In this document: positions 15,754 through 32,737 of the stretch, one piece after another | How the letters are laid out: each line of letters begins with the position of its first letter | How positions within the stretch are numbered: position 1 is the stretch's first letter | DNA from: Clostridiales bacterium | Lineage (GTDB): Bacteria; Bacillota; Clostridia; Oscillospirales; Oscillospiraceae | DNA length: 52,241 nucleotides | Assembly (NCBI GenBank): GCA_004558115.1 | Contig: SFDT01000009.1 | Location: forward strand, 1 to 52,241 | Direction of reading: 5' to 3' | Position numbers and translations under genes: made by a program | The notes under the pieces: model-generated | What the model saw: the letters and a program-made list of their open reading frames with translations, nothing else | Database searches by the model: none | What the model was told of the DNA's origin: nothing

Positions 15754-15939
15754 ATGAGTAAAACTGCAAGCATGGTCATGAAGATTATCGGCGCCAGCCT
15801 GGCTTTCGCCGCATTTGTCTGCCTGCTCATCGGCGGCTGGCACGATCTGTCCGTGGGCTATTGCGGCATGAAAAAGCGCCTGTGCAAGAAATTCGGCAGC
15901 GAGTATGATGACTACGCTGACGAGGAACTGTACGACTGA
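15754..15939 (+). CDS. Small single-helix membrane protein
   Basis: A 61-residue protein with a strong ribosome site AAAGGAGG 10 bases before ATG 15754 and its own promoter. One membrane helix (MVMKIIGASLAFAAFVCLLI, residues 8-27) is followed by a short Cys-containing basic stretch and an acidic tyrosine-rich tail (EYDDYADEELYD). It resembles short uncharacterised clostridial proteins of this helix-plus-acidic-tail form. Function unknown. It lies between the transporter genes and rpoB and has its own promoter and terminator, so it is not part of the rpoBC transcript. Confidence 0.65.
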   Translation: MSKTASMVMKIIGASLAFAAFVCLLIGGWHDLSVGYCGMKKRLCKKFGSEYDDYADEELYD

Positions 15940-15948
15940 GAAAGACCG

Positions 15949-15985
15949 AAAACACCTCCGTCCCGCGGGACGGAGGTGTTTTTTT
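15949..15985 (+). terminator. Terminator before the rpoBC promoter
   Basis: AAAACACCTCCGTCCC pairs with GGGACGGAGGTGTTTT almost without a loop, then T-rich. It isolates rpoBC from upstream transcription. Confidence 0.85.
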
Positions 15986-16017
15986 GCCGACGGACAACTG
16001 GGCACAAAAAAATCCCC

Positions 16018-16046
16018 TTGACAGGGGAGAAAAGCCATGGTAAAAT
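16018..16046 (+). promoter_or_regulatory. rpoBC promoter
   Basis: TTGACA (16018-16023), a 17-base spacer and TAAAAT (16041-16046). This near-perfect promoter gives a leader of about 200 bases. The leader holds a hairpin at about 16055-16079 (GAGAAGGATA with TATCC-A-TTCTC). A second pairing, CCCCGCC (16203-16209) with GGGCGGGG, partly covers the upstream ribosome site. Confidence 0.75.
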
Positions 16047-16252
16047 TAATCGCTTATATGATGGAGAAGGATAGGTATCCATTCTCTAGTTTCTATGGTT
16101 ACAATAGCACATTTCCCATGATAATGCAATAGCGGAGCGGGAGATTTATAACAACGATGCCGTGTGTATCAAGCACTCCGCCGCCGACTGAAAAACAATA
16201 TGTCCCCGCCGCCGGACAGGGCGGGGGAGGCAGAAGAAAGGTGAATGAGAAG

Positions 16253-19930
<3,678 letters not shown>

Positions 19931-19987
19931 TCCAGAAGCCATTCGTCACACTGAACATTCTGGATCATTGAAGGAGGATATCGCAAT

Positions 19988-23929
<3,942 letters not shown>

Positions 23930-23944
23930 GACTCCCTGAACGCA

Positions 23945-23981
23945 TAAAAAAAGAGGGCCGCTTCTGCGGTCCTCTTTTTTC
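23945..23981. terminator. Bidirectional terminator after rpoC
   Basis: AAAAAAGAGG-G-CCGC pairs with GCGG-T-CCTCTTTTTT around TTCT, between the convergent rpoC and lipoprotein genes. Confidence 0.88.
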
Positions 23982-23982
23982 G

Positions 23983-24369
23983 TTAAGGCTTGGGGAAGCG
24001 GAAGGATTGCTGGCCGTGGCTCTCGTCGGTGACGGTGCCGGCGGGAAAGAGAATGACGATGTTGCCGTCCCCGTCGATTTGGAAGGCCGTGGTTTCGTCA
24101 ATGGCGGCGTAGTCCGTCAGGGGCGCGTGATCTGTGATGGGGAAGTAGGCCACATCGGGGTCCTTGTCCATACGGTTCCCCATCTGCATGGTGATGGTAT
24201 CGATGATGTAGGTCTGGTAGCTGGCGCCGTACAGGTCTTCCAATGTGACGGCTTCCTCGGCGGGAGAGGAGTCCCCGGCGGGAGGGGCCTCTTCCTGGGG
24301 AGCGGCACCGCAGGCGGACAGGGCCAGCAGCAGGGCCAGCAGGGTGGCCAGAGGGGCGAGGCGGTTCAT
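23983..24369 (-). CDS. Small secreted lipoprotein of unknown function
   Basis: A 128-residue lipoprotein. MNRLAPLATLLALLLALSAC is a lipoprotein signal with the LSAC lipobox (Cys20). A Pro/Glu-rich linker follows, then a folded domain of about 85 residues containing TAFQIDGDGNIVILFPAGTV. That block resembles the last strands of DUF3298/RsiV-type domains, a tentative match. ATG 24369 is preceded by GAAGGAGGA. The gene lies on the opposite strand between rpoC and the L7Ae-rpsL operon, a place that in most Firmicutes holds nothing on the other strand. No partner is visible. Confidence 0.7.
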   Translation of the reverse strand: MNRLAPLATLLALLLALSACGAAPQEEAPPAGDSSPAEEAVTLEDLYGASYQTYIIDTITMQMGNRMDKDPDVAYFPITDHAPLTDYAAIDETTAFQIDGDGNIVILFPAGTVTDESHGQQSFRFPKP

Positions 24370-24524
24370 AAAAAGTCCTCCTTCTTTTCTATTCTATTGT
24401 ATGGACGCGGGAGAGGGAGAAAAAGTTTTCACCGGTATAGATGTATCAAAAGATGAAAAAAAGCCGGATAAAATGCACGGAATTTGTGAAAGAGAAAAAA
24501 TAAAAATCCATTTTTCGGAAGTAC

Positions 24525-24553
24525 TTGACGATTAGACCCCAACATGTTATAAT
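24525..24553 (+). promoter_or_regulatory. Promoter of the L7Ae-rpsL-rpsG-fusA operon
   Basis: TTGACG (24525-24530), 17 bases and TATAAT (24548-24553), in an AT-rich region. This shows the translation genes are uncoupled from rpoBC. Confidence 0.8.
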
Positions 24554-24610
24554 TCCAACTTGCGCGGACATATTCTGCGAATTTTGCCATGCATTTCAGG
24601 AGGAATCCCC

Positions 24611-24856
24611 GTGATCACGGAACTTGCTTCTCAAGAGAAGGTCATCGGCGTGAAGCAGTCCCGCAAGGCGATCCGGGAGGGCCGGGCCCGCCAGGTGTAC
24701 CTCGCCTGCGACGCCGATCCCGCCATCACCGATCCGGTTGCCGACGGCTGTGCCAGCGCCGGTATCCCCGTGGAAACGGAATACACCATGGCCCAGTTGG
24801 GCAAGGCCTGCCGCATTACGGTGGGGGCTTCCGTGGTGGCCGTTCTGGCGGAATGA
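24611..24856 (+). CDS. L7Ae-family ribosomal/kink-turn RNA-binding protein
   Basis: An 81-residue protein of the YbxF/L7Ae-like family. Bacterial members bind kink-turn RNA. The body VIGVKQSRKAIREGRARQVY and VADGCASAGIPVETEYTMAQ matches the family. The start is GTG 24611, placed by AGGAGG (24598-24603) 7 bases upstream; an ATG at 24593 lies before that site in another frame. The gene occupies the position between rpoC and rpsL that is conserved in Firmicutes, although here with its own promoter. A role on the ribosome or on a riboregulator is inferred from the family. Confidence 0.88.
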   Translation: MITELASQEKVIGVKQSRKAIREGRARQVYLACDADPAITDPVADGCASAGIPVETEYTMAQLGKACRITVGASVVAVLAE

Positions 24857-24954
24857 AAAAATGGTTTTTTCGGAATAGCTTTCGGGCTTTCCGTAAAAAA
24901 TAAAGGCTGTCGCCTGTGGCGGCTGCCAAAAATATGAAAGAAAGGAGAACATCA

Positions 24955-25371
24955 ATGCCTACTTTTAACCAGCTGGTCCGTAAAGGAAGAGAACAGGTTA
25001 CCTTCAAGTCCACTTCTCCCGCTCTGCAGTTCGGTCTGAACACCCTGAAGACCAAGACCACCGATCTGCCTTCTCCCCAGAAGAGAGGCGTCTGCACCGC
25101 CGTGAGAACCGCGACTCCCAAGAAGCCCAACTCCGCTCTGCGTAAGATCGCCCGTGTGCGTCTGACCAACGGCTATGAGGTCACCGCCTACATTCCCGGC
25201 GTGGGTCACTCCCTGCAGGAGCACTCCGTCGTCATGATCCGCGGCGGCCGTGTCAGGGACCTCCCCGGCGTCCGTTACCACATCATCCGTGGCACTCTGG
25301 ATACCCAGGGCGTCAATGGCCGTATGCAGTCTCGTTCCAAGTACGGTGCCAAGCGGCCCAAGCAGAAGTAA
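24955..25371 (+). CDS. rpsL: 30S ribosomal protein S12
   Basis: S12 (138 residues) sits at the decoding centre. The segment TPKKPNSALRK holds K56 and K57 (E. coli K42/K43), unmutated. At E. coli K87 (K88 counting Met), the loop reads GGRVRDLPGVRYH, so Arg101 replaces the lysine that is nearly universal. The codon is AGG (25255-25257). Substitution of this lysine by Arg gives streptomycin resistance in other bacteria. The following Asp is the usual methylthiolation site. The N-terminus carries an insertion of about 14 residues relative to E. coli. The start is ATG 24955 with AAAGGAGAA upstream. Confidence 0.97.
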   Translation: MPTFNQLVRKGREQVTFKSTSPALQFGLNTLKTKTTDLPSPQKRGVCTAVRTATPKKPNSALRKIARVRLTNGYEVTAYIPGVGHSLQEHSVVMIRGGRVRDLPGVRYHIIRGTLDTQGVNGRMQSRSKYGAKRPKQK

Positions 25372-25516
25372 GTTCTGCCGCATTCTGAAAGCTTTGCCGA
25401 ATAGGTTTATATATATGATGGTACAGACCTCTTTGGCAGGCATTCTACGGAAGGCTGAAATATCGCCTTTTGAGTACCTATGAGATCATAGAATAATTAT
25501 GAAGGAGGGAAGCATA

Positions 25517-25987
25517 GTGCCCAGAAGAGGTAATGTTCCCAAGAGAGAGGTTCTGCCCGATCCCGTATACGGCTCTGTGCTGGTGACCAAGCTGGTCAAC
25601 AGCGTCATGCTGGACGGTAAGAAGGGCGTGGCCCAGAAGGTGGTCTACGCGGCCTTTGACCAGATCAAGGAGAAGACCGAGAAGGACCCCACCGAAGTAT
25701 TCACCCAGGCTATGGAAAACATCATGCCCAGCCTGGAAGTCAAGGCCCGTCGTGTCGGCGGTGCCAACTATCAGGTCCCCATGGAGGTTCGTCCCGCCCG
25801 CCGTCAGACCCTGGGTCTGCGCTGGCTGACTGCCTATGCCCGGGCCCGCAGCGAGCGCACCATGGCTGAGCGTCTGGCCGGCGAGATCATGGACGCCGCC
25901 AACAATACCGGCGCCGCTGTCAAGAAGCGCGAGGAAGTCCATAAGGCTGCCGAGGCCAACAAGGCTTTCGCACACTTCCGCTGGTAA
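25517..25987 (+). CDS. rpsG: 30S ribosomal protein S7
   Basis: S7 (156 residues, the standard length) nucleates assembly of the 30S head. The start is GTG 25517, giving MPRRGNVPKREVLPDPVYGS, with GAAGGAGGGA about 8 bases upstream. An ATG at 25499 is in frame but lies before the ribosome site, so it is rejected. The body includes ARRVGGANYQVPMEVRPARR and ends AFAHFRW, all typical. The 145-base gap after rpsL is longer than usual but shows no convincing promoter or terminator. fusA follows after 15 bases. Confidence 0.97.
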   Translation: MPRRGNVPKREVLPDPVYGSVLVTKLVNSVMLDGKKGVAQKVVYAAFDQIKEKTEKDPTEVFTQAMENIMPSLEVKARRVGGANYQVPMEVRPARRQTLGLRWLTAYARARSERTMAERLAGEIMDAANNTGAAVKKREEVHKAAEANKAFAHFRW

Positions 25988-26002
25988 GTTAGGAGAAACA
26001 GT

Positions 26003-28132
26003 ATGCCGAGAAAAACACCTCTTGAAAATACCAGAAATATCGGCATTATGGCTCACATCGATGCTGGTAAGACGACGACTACCGAGCGTATTCTGTACTA
26101 CACCGGTGTGAACTATAAGATCGGTGAGACCCATGATGGTACGGCCACCATGGACTGGATGGCTCAGGAGCAGGAGCGTGGCATCACGATCACCTCTGCC
26201 GCTACCACTTGCTATTGGGAGGGTTCTGCAAAGTTCTTCCCCGAGGGCAAGGGCCGCAAGTTCCCCAAGACCCGTATCAACATCATTGATACCCCGGGCC
26301 ATGTGGACTTCACCGTTGAAGTCCAGCGTTCCCTGCGCGTGCTGGACGGCAGTGTGACCGTGCTGTGCGCCAAGGGCGGCGTGGAGCCCCAGTCTGAGAC
26401 TGTGTGGCGCCAGGCTGATAACTACAAGGTCCCCCGCATGATCTACGTCAACAAGATGGATATCATGGGCGCGGACTTCTACAATGTTCTGCGGATGATC
26501 GATGATCGTCTGAAGTGCAACGCCGTGCCCATCCAGCTGCCTATCGGCGCTGAGGATACGTTCCGCGGCATCGTTGACCTGATCGAAATGGATGCTGACA
26601 TCTATTATGACGATCTGGGCAACGATATGCGTGTGGAGCCCATCCCCGAGGACATGGTGGACCTGGCCAACGAGTATCACGAGAAGCTGATGGATGCTGT
26701 CTCCATGTTCGATGACGAGATCATGGAGATGTATCTGGGTGGCGAGGAAGTGCCCCAGGAGAAGATCCGGGCCGCCATCCGCAAGGCCACCATTGCCAAC
26801 GAAATGGTCCCCGTCGTCTGCGGCACCTCTTACAAGAACAAGGGCGTGCAGAAGATGCTGGATGCCATCGTTGACTATATGCCCTCTCCTCTGGATATCC
26901 CCCCCATCAAGGGTGTCAACCCCAAGACCGACGAGGAGGAAGATCGTCCTTCTGACGATAACGCTCCCTTCTCCGCTCTGGCGTTCAAGATCATGACCGA
27001 CCCCTATGTGGGCCGTCTGAGCTTCTTCCGCGTGTACTCCGGTCACCTGACCACTGGTTCCACCGTGCTCAACAGCGTGAAGAACCAGAAGGAGCGCATG
27101 GGCCGCATCCTGCAGATGCACGCCAACCACCGGGAGGATATCGAAGAGGTCTACGCCGGTGATATCGAAGCCGCTGTCGGCCTGAAGAACACCACCACCG
27201 GTGATACCCTGTGCGACGAAAAGCACCCCATCATCCTGGAGTCCATGGAGTTCCCCGAGCCTGTTATCCGCGTGGCTATCGAGCCCAAGACCAAGGCCGG
27301 TCAGGAAAAGATGACCATGGGCCTGATCAAGCTGGCCGAGGAGGACCCCACCTTCAAGACCTACACCGACGAGGAGACTGGCCAGACCATCATCGCCGGC
27401 ATGGGCGAGCTGCATCTGGAGATCATCGTCGACCGTCTGCTGCGTGAGTTCAAGGTGGAGGCCAATGTCGGCGCTCCCCAGGTCGCCTACAAGGAGACCA
27501 TCAAGAAGGCTGTGGACCAGGAGACCAAGTACAAGCGCCAGAGCGGCGGTTCCGGCCAGTACGGCCACGTCAAGATCAAGGTGGAGCCCAACGAGTCCGG
27601 CAAGGGCTACGAGTTTATCAACGCCGTTGTGGGCGGCTCCATCCCCAAGGAGTTCATCCCCGCTGTCGACGCTGGTATCAAGGGCGCCCTCAACGCCGGT
27701 GTTGTGGCCGGCTTCCCCGTTGTGGATGTGAAGGTCACCCTGTACGATGGCTCCTATCATGAGGTCGACTCCTCTGAAATGGCATTTAAGATCGCCGGCT
27801 CCATGGCCTTCAAGGAGGCTATGCGCAAGGCTGATCCCGTGCTGCTGGAGCCCATCATGAAGGTTTCCGTCATTGCTCCCGATGACTATCTGGGCACCGT
27901 GATCGGCGATCTGACCGCCCGCCGCGGCCAGATCCTGGGCCAGGAGGCCCGTCCCGGCGCACAGCAGGTGGACGCTCTGGTGCCTCTGGCCAACATGTTT
28001 GGCTATGCCACCGACCTGCGTTCTTCCACCCAGGGCCGTGGCCAGTACACCATGGAGCCCCACAGCTATTGCGAGCTGCCCAAGAACCTGCGGGACAAGA
28101 TCGTGGAGACCCGGACCAAGACCCAGGGTTAA
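26003..28132 (+). CDS. fusA: Elongation factor G
   Basis: EF-G (709 residues) is the GTPase that moves tRNA and mRNA through the ribosome. G1 is AHIDAGKTT (17-25), G3 DTPGHVDF (near 96) and G4 NKMD (near 150). The start ATG 26003 follows AGGAGAAA. Between switch I and G3 the protein has a short extra stretch (SAKFFPEGKGRKFPKTR) compared with E. coli or B. subtilis. The C-terminal domains IV and V are complete, with GQYGHVKIK and the usual YEFINAVVGG. It belongs to the L7Ae-rpsL-rpsG transcript. Confidence 0.98.
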   Translation: MPRKTPLENTRNIGIMAHIDAGKTTTTERILYYTGVNYKIGETHDGTATMDWMAQEQERGITITSAATTCYWEGSAKFFPEGKGRKFPKTRINIIDTPGHVDFTVEVQRSLRVLDGSVTVLCAKGGVEPQSETVWRQADNYKVPRMIYVNKMDIMGADFYNVLRMIDDRLKCNAVPIQLPIGAEDTFRGIVDLIEMDADIYYDDLGNDMRVEPIPEDMVDLANEYHEKLMDAVSMFDDEIMEMYLGGEEVPQEKIRAAIRKATIANEMVPVVCGTSYKNKGVQKMLDAIVDYMPSPLDIPPIKGVNPKTDEEEDRPSDDNAPFSALAFKIMTDPYVGRLSFFRVYSGHLTTGSTVLNSVKNQKERMGRILQMHANHREDIEEVYAGDIEAAVGLKNTTTGDTLCDEKHPIILESMEFPEPVIRVAIEPKTKAGQEKMTMGLIKLAEEDPTFKTYTDEETGQTIIAGMGELHLEIIVDRLLREFKVEANVGAPQVAYKETIKKAVDQETKYKRQSGGSGQYGHVKIKVEPNESGKGYEFINAVVGGSIPKEFIPAVDAGIKGALNAGVVAGFPVVDVKVTLYDGSYHEVDSSEMAFKIAGSMAFKEAMRKADPVLLEPIMKVSVIAPDDYLGTVIGDLTARRGQILGQEARPGAQQVDALVPLANMFGYATDLRSSTQGRGQYTMEPHSYCELPKNLRDKIVETRTKTQG

Positions 28133-28140
28133 TTCGGGTA

Positions 28141-28169
28141 TTGATTTTCCACGCAATATACTGTAAAAT
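28141..28169 (+). promoter_or_regulatory. Additional promoter before tuf
   Basis: TTGATT (28141-28146), 17 bases and TAAAAT (28164-28169) lie in the 103-base gap after fusA. This fits the extra demand for EF-Tu. Confidence 0.6.
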
Positions 28170-28235
28170 AAGCAATGCTGAATATTTTTTGCATTGCACC
28201 AAAGGTATTTTCTAAATTGTTAGGAGGATTTTCAA

Positions 28236-29438
<1,203 letters not shown>

Positions 29439-29458
29439 TCTGACCCGCTGAAAAGCTA

Positions 29459-29493
29459 AAAAAAGGACTGCCGCTACGCGGCAGTCCTTTTTT
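29459..29493 (+). terminator. Terminator of the translation operon
   Basis: AAAAGGACTGCCGC pairs with GCGGCAGTCCTTTT around TAC, then TT. It lies 20 bases after tuf. Confidence 0.9.
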
Positions 29494-29580
29494 GCTGGGG
29501 CCGGGGCGAGAAATTGTTTGACGGTTTCCTGGCCTGGTACGACAGCTGCTCTCAAACAGATACCCCGGTAAAGGACGGAT

Positions 29581-29623
29581 AGCGCACGGACAACCGCGAG
29601 GGAATGCGGAGTGCCCGTGCGCT
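29581..29623. other. Large imperfect stem-loop upstream of the acetyltransferase promoter
   Basis: GCGCACGG (from 29582) and CCCGTGCGC (to 29622) can pair around a loop of about 24 bases. It lies between the tuf terminator and the next promoter and has no T run. The rest of this 270-base gap shows no gene. Role unknown. Confidence 0.4.
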
Positions 29624-29640
29624 TCTTGTTTGCGGACAGG

Positions 29641-29669
29641 TGGACATTTTTTACGGAAACTGCTATAAT
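29641..29669 (+). promoter_or_regulatory. Promoter of the CAT-family gene
   Basis: TGGACA (29641-29646), 17 bases and TATAAT (29664-29669), a near-consensus promoter. Confidence 0.75.
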
Positions 29670-29710
29670 CGTTTTCAAAATAAAAAACGGCAGACCACAG
29701 GAGGATGCTT

Positions 29711-30364
29711 ATGGAACAGTTGCCTGCATACCGCAAGATCGATTTGGAGACCTGGCCCCGGCGGGAGCATTTTCACTATTACCGCAGTATCATCAAGTGC
29801 GGCTATTCCCTGACGGCACGGGTGGATGTGACGGCGGCGGTGGAGCTGGCCCGGCGGGAGCACAAGCGTTTTTACGGCTGCTTTTTGTACGCGGCTGCCA
29901 AAGCGGTCAACAGCATGGATGCCATGCGGATGATGGTGCCGCCGGAGGGCGGCGCCGGCGTATGGGAGACCTCAAATTTGAACTTTACCGTGTTCCACCC
30001 GGAGGACGAGACCTTTACAGACCTTTGGATGGAATACTGTCCGACTTTTGAGGCGTTTTACCGGGAGTTCACCCGGGTGGTGGAGACCTATGGGAACTGC
30101 CGGGGCATCAAGGGCCGCCCCGGGCAGCCGGCGAATTTTTTCTGCATCAGCTGTCTGCCCTGGCTGGATTTCACCGGCTGCACCACCCATTCCGTGGGAG
30201 AGCCGGCGCTGTTTCCCATCATTGATTTTGGAAAGTACACGGAGCAGGGGGGACGGTATACCCTGCCGGTGGCGGTGACCATCTCCCACGCCGCGGCGGA
30301 CGGCTACCACACCAGCCTGTTTTTCAAAAAACTCCAGGAAAACCTGGATGCGTTACCGTTCTGA
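29711..30364 (+). CDS. Chloramphenicol-acetyltransferase-family enzyme
   Basis: A 217-residue protein of the trimeric CatA family, which acetylates hydroxyl groups of small molecules with acetyl-CoA. The active-site motif is SHAAADGYH, which keeps the catalytic His and the structural Asp-Gly. The FFCISCLPWLDFTG block matches the CAT segment around the substrate site, and IIDFGKYTEQGGRYTLPVAV precedes the motif as in CAT. Whether chloramphenicol is the substrate cannot be told: the classic HHAVCDG is changed and many chromosomal members are of unknown specificity. ATG 29711 has AGGAGG 6 bases upstream; ATG 29705 is too close to that site. It has its own strong promoter, and cls follows after 32 bases. 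Confidence 0.8.
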   Translation: MEQLPAYRKIDLETWPRREHFHYYRSIIKCGYSLTARVDVTAAVELARREHKRFYGCFLYAAAKAVNSMDAMRMMVPPEGGAGVWETSNLNFTVFHPEDETFTDLWMEYCPTFEAFYREFTRVVETYGNCRGIKGRPGQPANFFCISCLPWLDFTGCTTHSVGEPALFPIIDFGKYTEQGGRYTLPVAVTISHAAADGYHTSLFFKKLQENLDALPF

Positions 30365-30396
30365 GCGGTACGGATGAACACGGAAAAGGAGCACCT

Positions 30397-31977
30397 ATGG
30401 AAGAAAAAGAGACGGAAAGCGTGGGACTGCGGCTGCTGAAAACGGGGCGAAAAGGGATCATCCATGCCATTTTCAGCCGCATGGGCCTGATCGTTTTGCT
30501 GCTGCTGGTGCAGATCATGCTGCTGTTCAGCGTATTTTACTGGTTCGAGGAGTTTCTGCCCCACATTTTGGGCGGCACTGTGATCTTCACAGTGACCATG
30601 GTGGGCGTCCTGCTGAACAGCTCCACCGACCCCACGGCCAAAAATACCTGGCTCATTGTCATGGCGGTGATGCCGGTGTTCGGTGCGCTGCTGTATCTTT
30701 ATACCCAGAGCAACATCGGCCACCGGGCCCTGAAAAACCGGCTGGGCCAGCTCATTGACCAGACGAAGGACAGCATCCCCCAGGAGGAACGGGTGCGGGA
30801 GGAATTTGAAAAGCAGGAACCCGGTGCCGCCGCCCTGGCCCGGTATATCCACCGCAGCGGCTGTTACCCGGTGTATGACCGGACGGACGTTACGTACTTT
30901 CCCTCCGGGGAGGCGAAATTTGAAGAGCTCCTGCGGCAGCTGGAGGAGGCCAGGGAGTTTATTTTCCTGGAGTATTTCATCGTGGACGAGGGTCTCATGT
31001 GGGGCCGTGTCCTGGAGGTCCTGGCCCGGAAGGCGGCGGAGGGCGTGGATGTGCGGGTGATGTACGACGGCACCTGCGAATTTTCCACCCTGCCCCACGA
31101 CTACCCCAAGCGGCTGCGGGCCCTGGGTATTCGCTGCAAGGTGTTTGCTCCTATTTCCCCCTTCGTTTCCACCCATTACAATTACCGGGACCACCGGAAG
31201 ATCCTGGTCATCGACGGGCACACGGCCTTTACCGGCGGCGTGAACCTGGCGGACGAGTACATCAACCACACGGAGCGGTTCGGCCACTGGAAGGACGCCG
31301 CCATCATGGTGAAGGGCGAGGCGGTCCGCAGCTTTACCCTGCTGTTTTTGCAGATGTGGAGCATTGACGAAAAGCAGCCGGAGTTTGACCGGTATCTGCA
31401 AGCTCCCGCCCATCCGGCAGAGGACGCCCCCGGCTTTGTGGTGCCCTACGGCGACTGCCCCCTGGACAACGACAAGGTGGGAGAGATGGTATACATCGAC
31501 CTGCTGAACCGGGCCCGCCGGTATGTGCACATTATGACACCGTACCTGATTTTGGACGGCGAGCTGGAGACGGCGCTGAAATTCGCCGCGGAGCGGGGGG
31601 TGGAGGTTTCCCTCATCCTGCCGGGCATTCCGGACAAGGCGGCACCCTATGCCCTGGCCAAGACCCACTACGCTTCTCTGATGGCCTCAGGGGTGAACAT
31701 CTACGAGTATACCCCCGGCTTCGTCCATGCCAAGGTGTTCGTCAGCGATGACCACGAGGCGGTGGTGGGCACCATCAATCTGGACTACCGCAGCCTGTAC
31801 CACCACTTTGAGTGTGCCGCCTACCTCTGCGGCACCAGCTGCATCTCGGACATCGAGGCGGACTTCCAGACCACACGGGCTCAGTGCCGCACCGTGACTA
31901 TGGAGACTCTCCGAAAAGAGAAGTGGACCCGGAAGCTTGCGGGCTTCCTGTTGAAGGCCGTGGCGCCCCTGCTGTGA
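30397..31977 (+). CDS. cls: Cardiolipin synthase
   Basis: A 526-residue phospholipase-D-superfamily enzyme that joins phosphatidylglycerol molecules into cardiolipin at the membrane. Two N-terminal membrane helices occupy about residues 25-85. The two HKD motifs are present: HRKILVID in the first half and HAKVFVSD near the C-terminus, each followed by the expected Gly-Asn segments (TGGVNLADEY and VGTINLDYRS). ATG 30397 has AAAAGGAG upstream. It lies 32 bases after the acetyltransferase gene with no terminator between, so they may share a transcript. The product fits the standard Cls length. Confidence 0.93.
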   Translation: MEEKETESVGLRLLKTGRKGIIHAIFSRMGLIVLLLLVQIMLLFSVFYWFEEFLPHILGGTVIFTVTMVGVLLNSSTDPTAKNTWLIVMAVMPVFGALLYLYTQSNIGHRALKNRLGQLIDQTKDSIPQEERVREEFEKQEPGAAALARYIHRSGCYPVYDRTDVTYFPSGEAKFEELLRQLEEAREFIFLEYFIVDEGLMWGRVLEVLARKAAEGVDVRVMYDGTCEFSTLPHDYPKRLRALGIRCKVFAPISPFVSTHYNYRDHRKILVIDGHTAFTGGVNLADEYINHTERFGHWKDAAIMVKGEAVRSFTLLFLQMWSIDEKQPEFDRYLQAPAHPAEDAPGFVVPYGDCPLDNDKVGEMVYIDLLNRARRYVHIMTPYLILDGELETALKFAAERGVEVSLILPGIPDKAAPYALAKTHYASLMASGVNIYEYTPGFVHAKVFVSDDHEAVVGTINLDYRSLYHHFECAAYLCGTSCISDIEADFQTTRAQCRTVTMETLRKEKWTRKLAGFLLKAVAPLL

Positions 31978-31985
31978 AAGTAAGA

Positions 31986-32013
31986 AGGACCTGTCCGTAT
32001 TCGGACAGGTCCT
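31986..32013. terminator. Hairpin between convergent genes
   Basis: AGGACCTGTCCG and CGGACAGGTCCT pair perfectly around TATT between cls and the reverse-strand operon. The following bases are only moderately T-rich on either strand, so termination may be partial. Confidence 0.6.
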
Positions 32014-32018
32014 CATTG

Positions 32019-32363
32019 TTACGGTTTTCTCTTGTAGCGGCCGCCGCCTGCCGGCTGGATATACTGCTGGTCCAGCAGGAAGTCAATGACCTGGCCGCTG
32101 ACCTTGGCGGGGTCCTGGACCATCAGCCGCTTCCGGGACCAGAACTGCCGGACCGTCACGCCGGCGATCTGCTGCTCCACTCCCCGGACCGTGATGGTGT
32201 CGTGCTTTTTCAGGTATTTCAGCACCCGGCTGCCGCAGGCGCTCAAAAGCGCCCGGGTCAGGTCCTCCTGCTGGCCCAGGGATTTTTTCAGGCCCCAGAC
32301 GTACAGGGCGGCTGTGACCGCGGCGAACAGGAGTACGCCCGCGATGATCTGCCCCGTGGTCAT
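32019..32363 (-). CDS. Membrane-anchored protein with winged-helix-like domain
   Basis: A 114-residue protein. One N-terminal membrane helix (IIAGVLLFAAVTAALYVWGL) is followed by a soluble domain of about 80 residues with SRVLKYLKKHDTITVRGVEQ and a C-terminal basic tail. The helix pattern and the DTITVRGVEQQIAGVTVRQF segment suggest a winged helix, but this is a guess from pattern. It begins inside the stop of the PqqD-like gene (ATGA overlap, 32360-32363), so the two are translationally coupled. AAAGGAGC precedes ATG 32363. I do not recognise a named family. Confidence 0.6.
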   Translation of the reverse strand: MTTGQIIAGVLLFAAVTAALYVWGLKKSLGQQEDLTRALLSACGSRVLKYLKKHDTITVRGVEQQIAGVTVRQFWSRKRLMVQDPAKVSGQVIDFLLDQQYIQPAGGGRYKRKP

Positions 32364-32716
32364 TTGCGCTCCTTTCCGGCAAAGCGGATGAAGCCGTTGT
32401 TCCGCAGGATCTGCATATACTTCACCAGCCGGTCATAAAGAGGCTCCGCCTCCTGGCCGAATTCCGCTTTCACCAGCTCCGCGATCTGGCCCACGGTGCG
32501 CTGGCCGTCGATGCGCTGAAAGATGAAGCTGCCCATTTCGTCCAGGTCAATGTGGCTGACCCGGGGCCGGTGAAAGAATTTTTGGGCGATCCAGGCGTAA
32601 AAGCCACGGTGGACCATATGGATGGTCACCTTGCCGCTCTCATCCGCGTCCCAGCTGTTTTTCTCCGAGACCACCGGGATATAATCCAGGAAATTTTCCG
32701 GAGACTTTTTTGACAT
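32360..32716 (-). CDS. PqqD-like (RRE-fold) protein
   Basis: A 118-residue protein of the PqqD family. PqqD domains bind a peptide and present it to a radical-SAM enzyme; they are the model for RiPP recognition elements. Landmarks are SHIDLDEMGSFIFQRIDGQR and TVGQIAELVKAEFG, equal to the LNxxGxxIWxxxDGxxTVxEI pattern. The N-terminal 40 residues (SWDADESGKVTIHMVHRGFY) look more like a start specific to clostridial stand-alone members. GGGAGGAA precedes ATG 32716; the open frame continues upstream without a start site. It lies 65 bases after the OPT transporter and overlaps the next gene. No radical-SAM gene or precursor peptide is seen nearby. Confidence 0.8.
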   Translation of the reverse strand: MSKKSPENFLDYIPVVSEKNSWDADESGKVTIHMVHRGFYAWIAQKFFHRPRVSHIDLDEMGSFIFQRIDGQRTVGQIAELVKAEFGQEAEPLYDRLVKYMQILRNNGFIRFAGKERK

Positions 32717-32737
32717 GGCGGTTCCTCCCATTGACCG

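Noticed and set aside
25372..25516. A promoter between rpsL and rpsG
   Set aside because: TTGCCG and TATATA/TATGAT words occur but the spacing (about 10-14 bases) is wrong.
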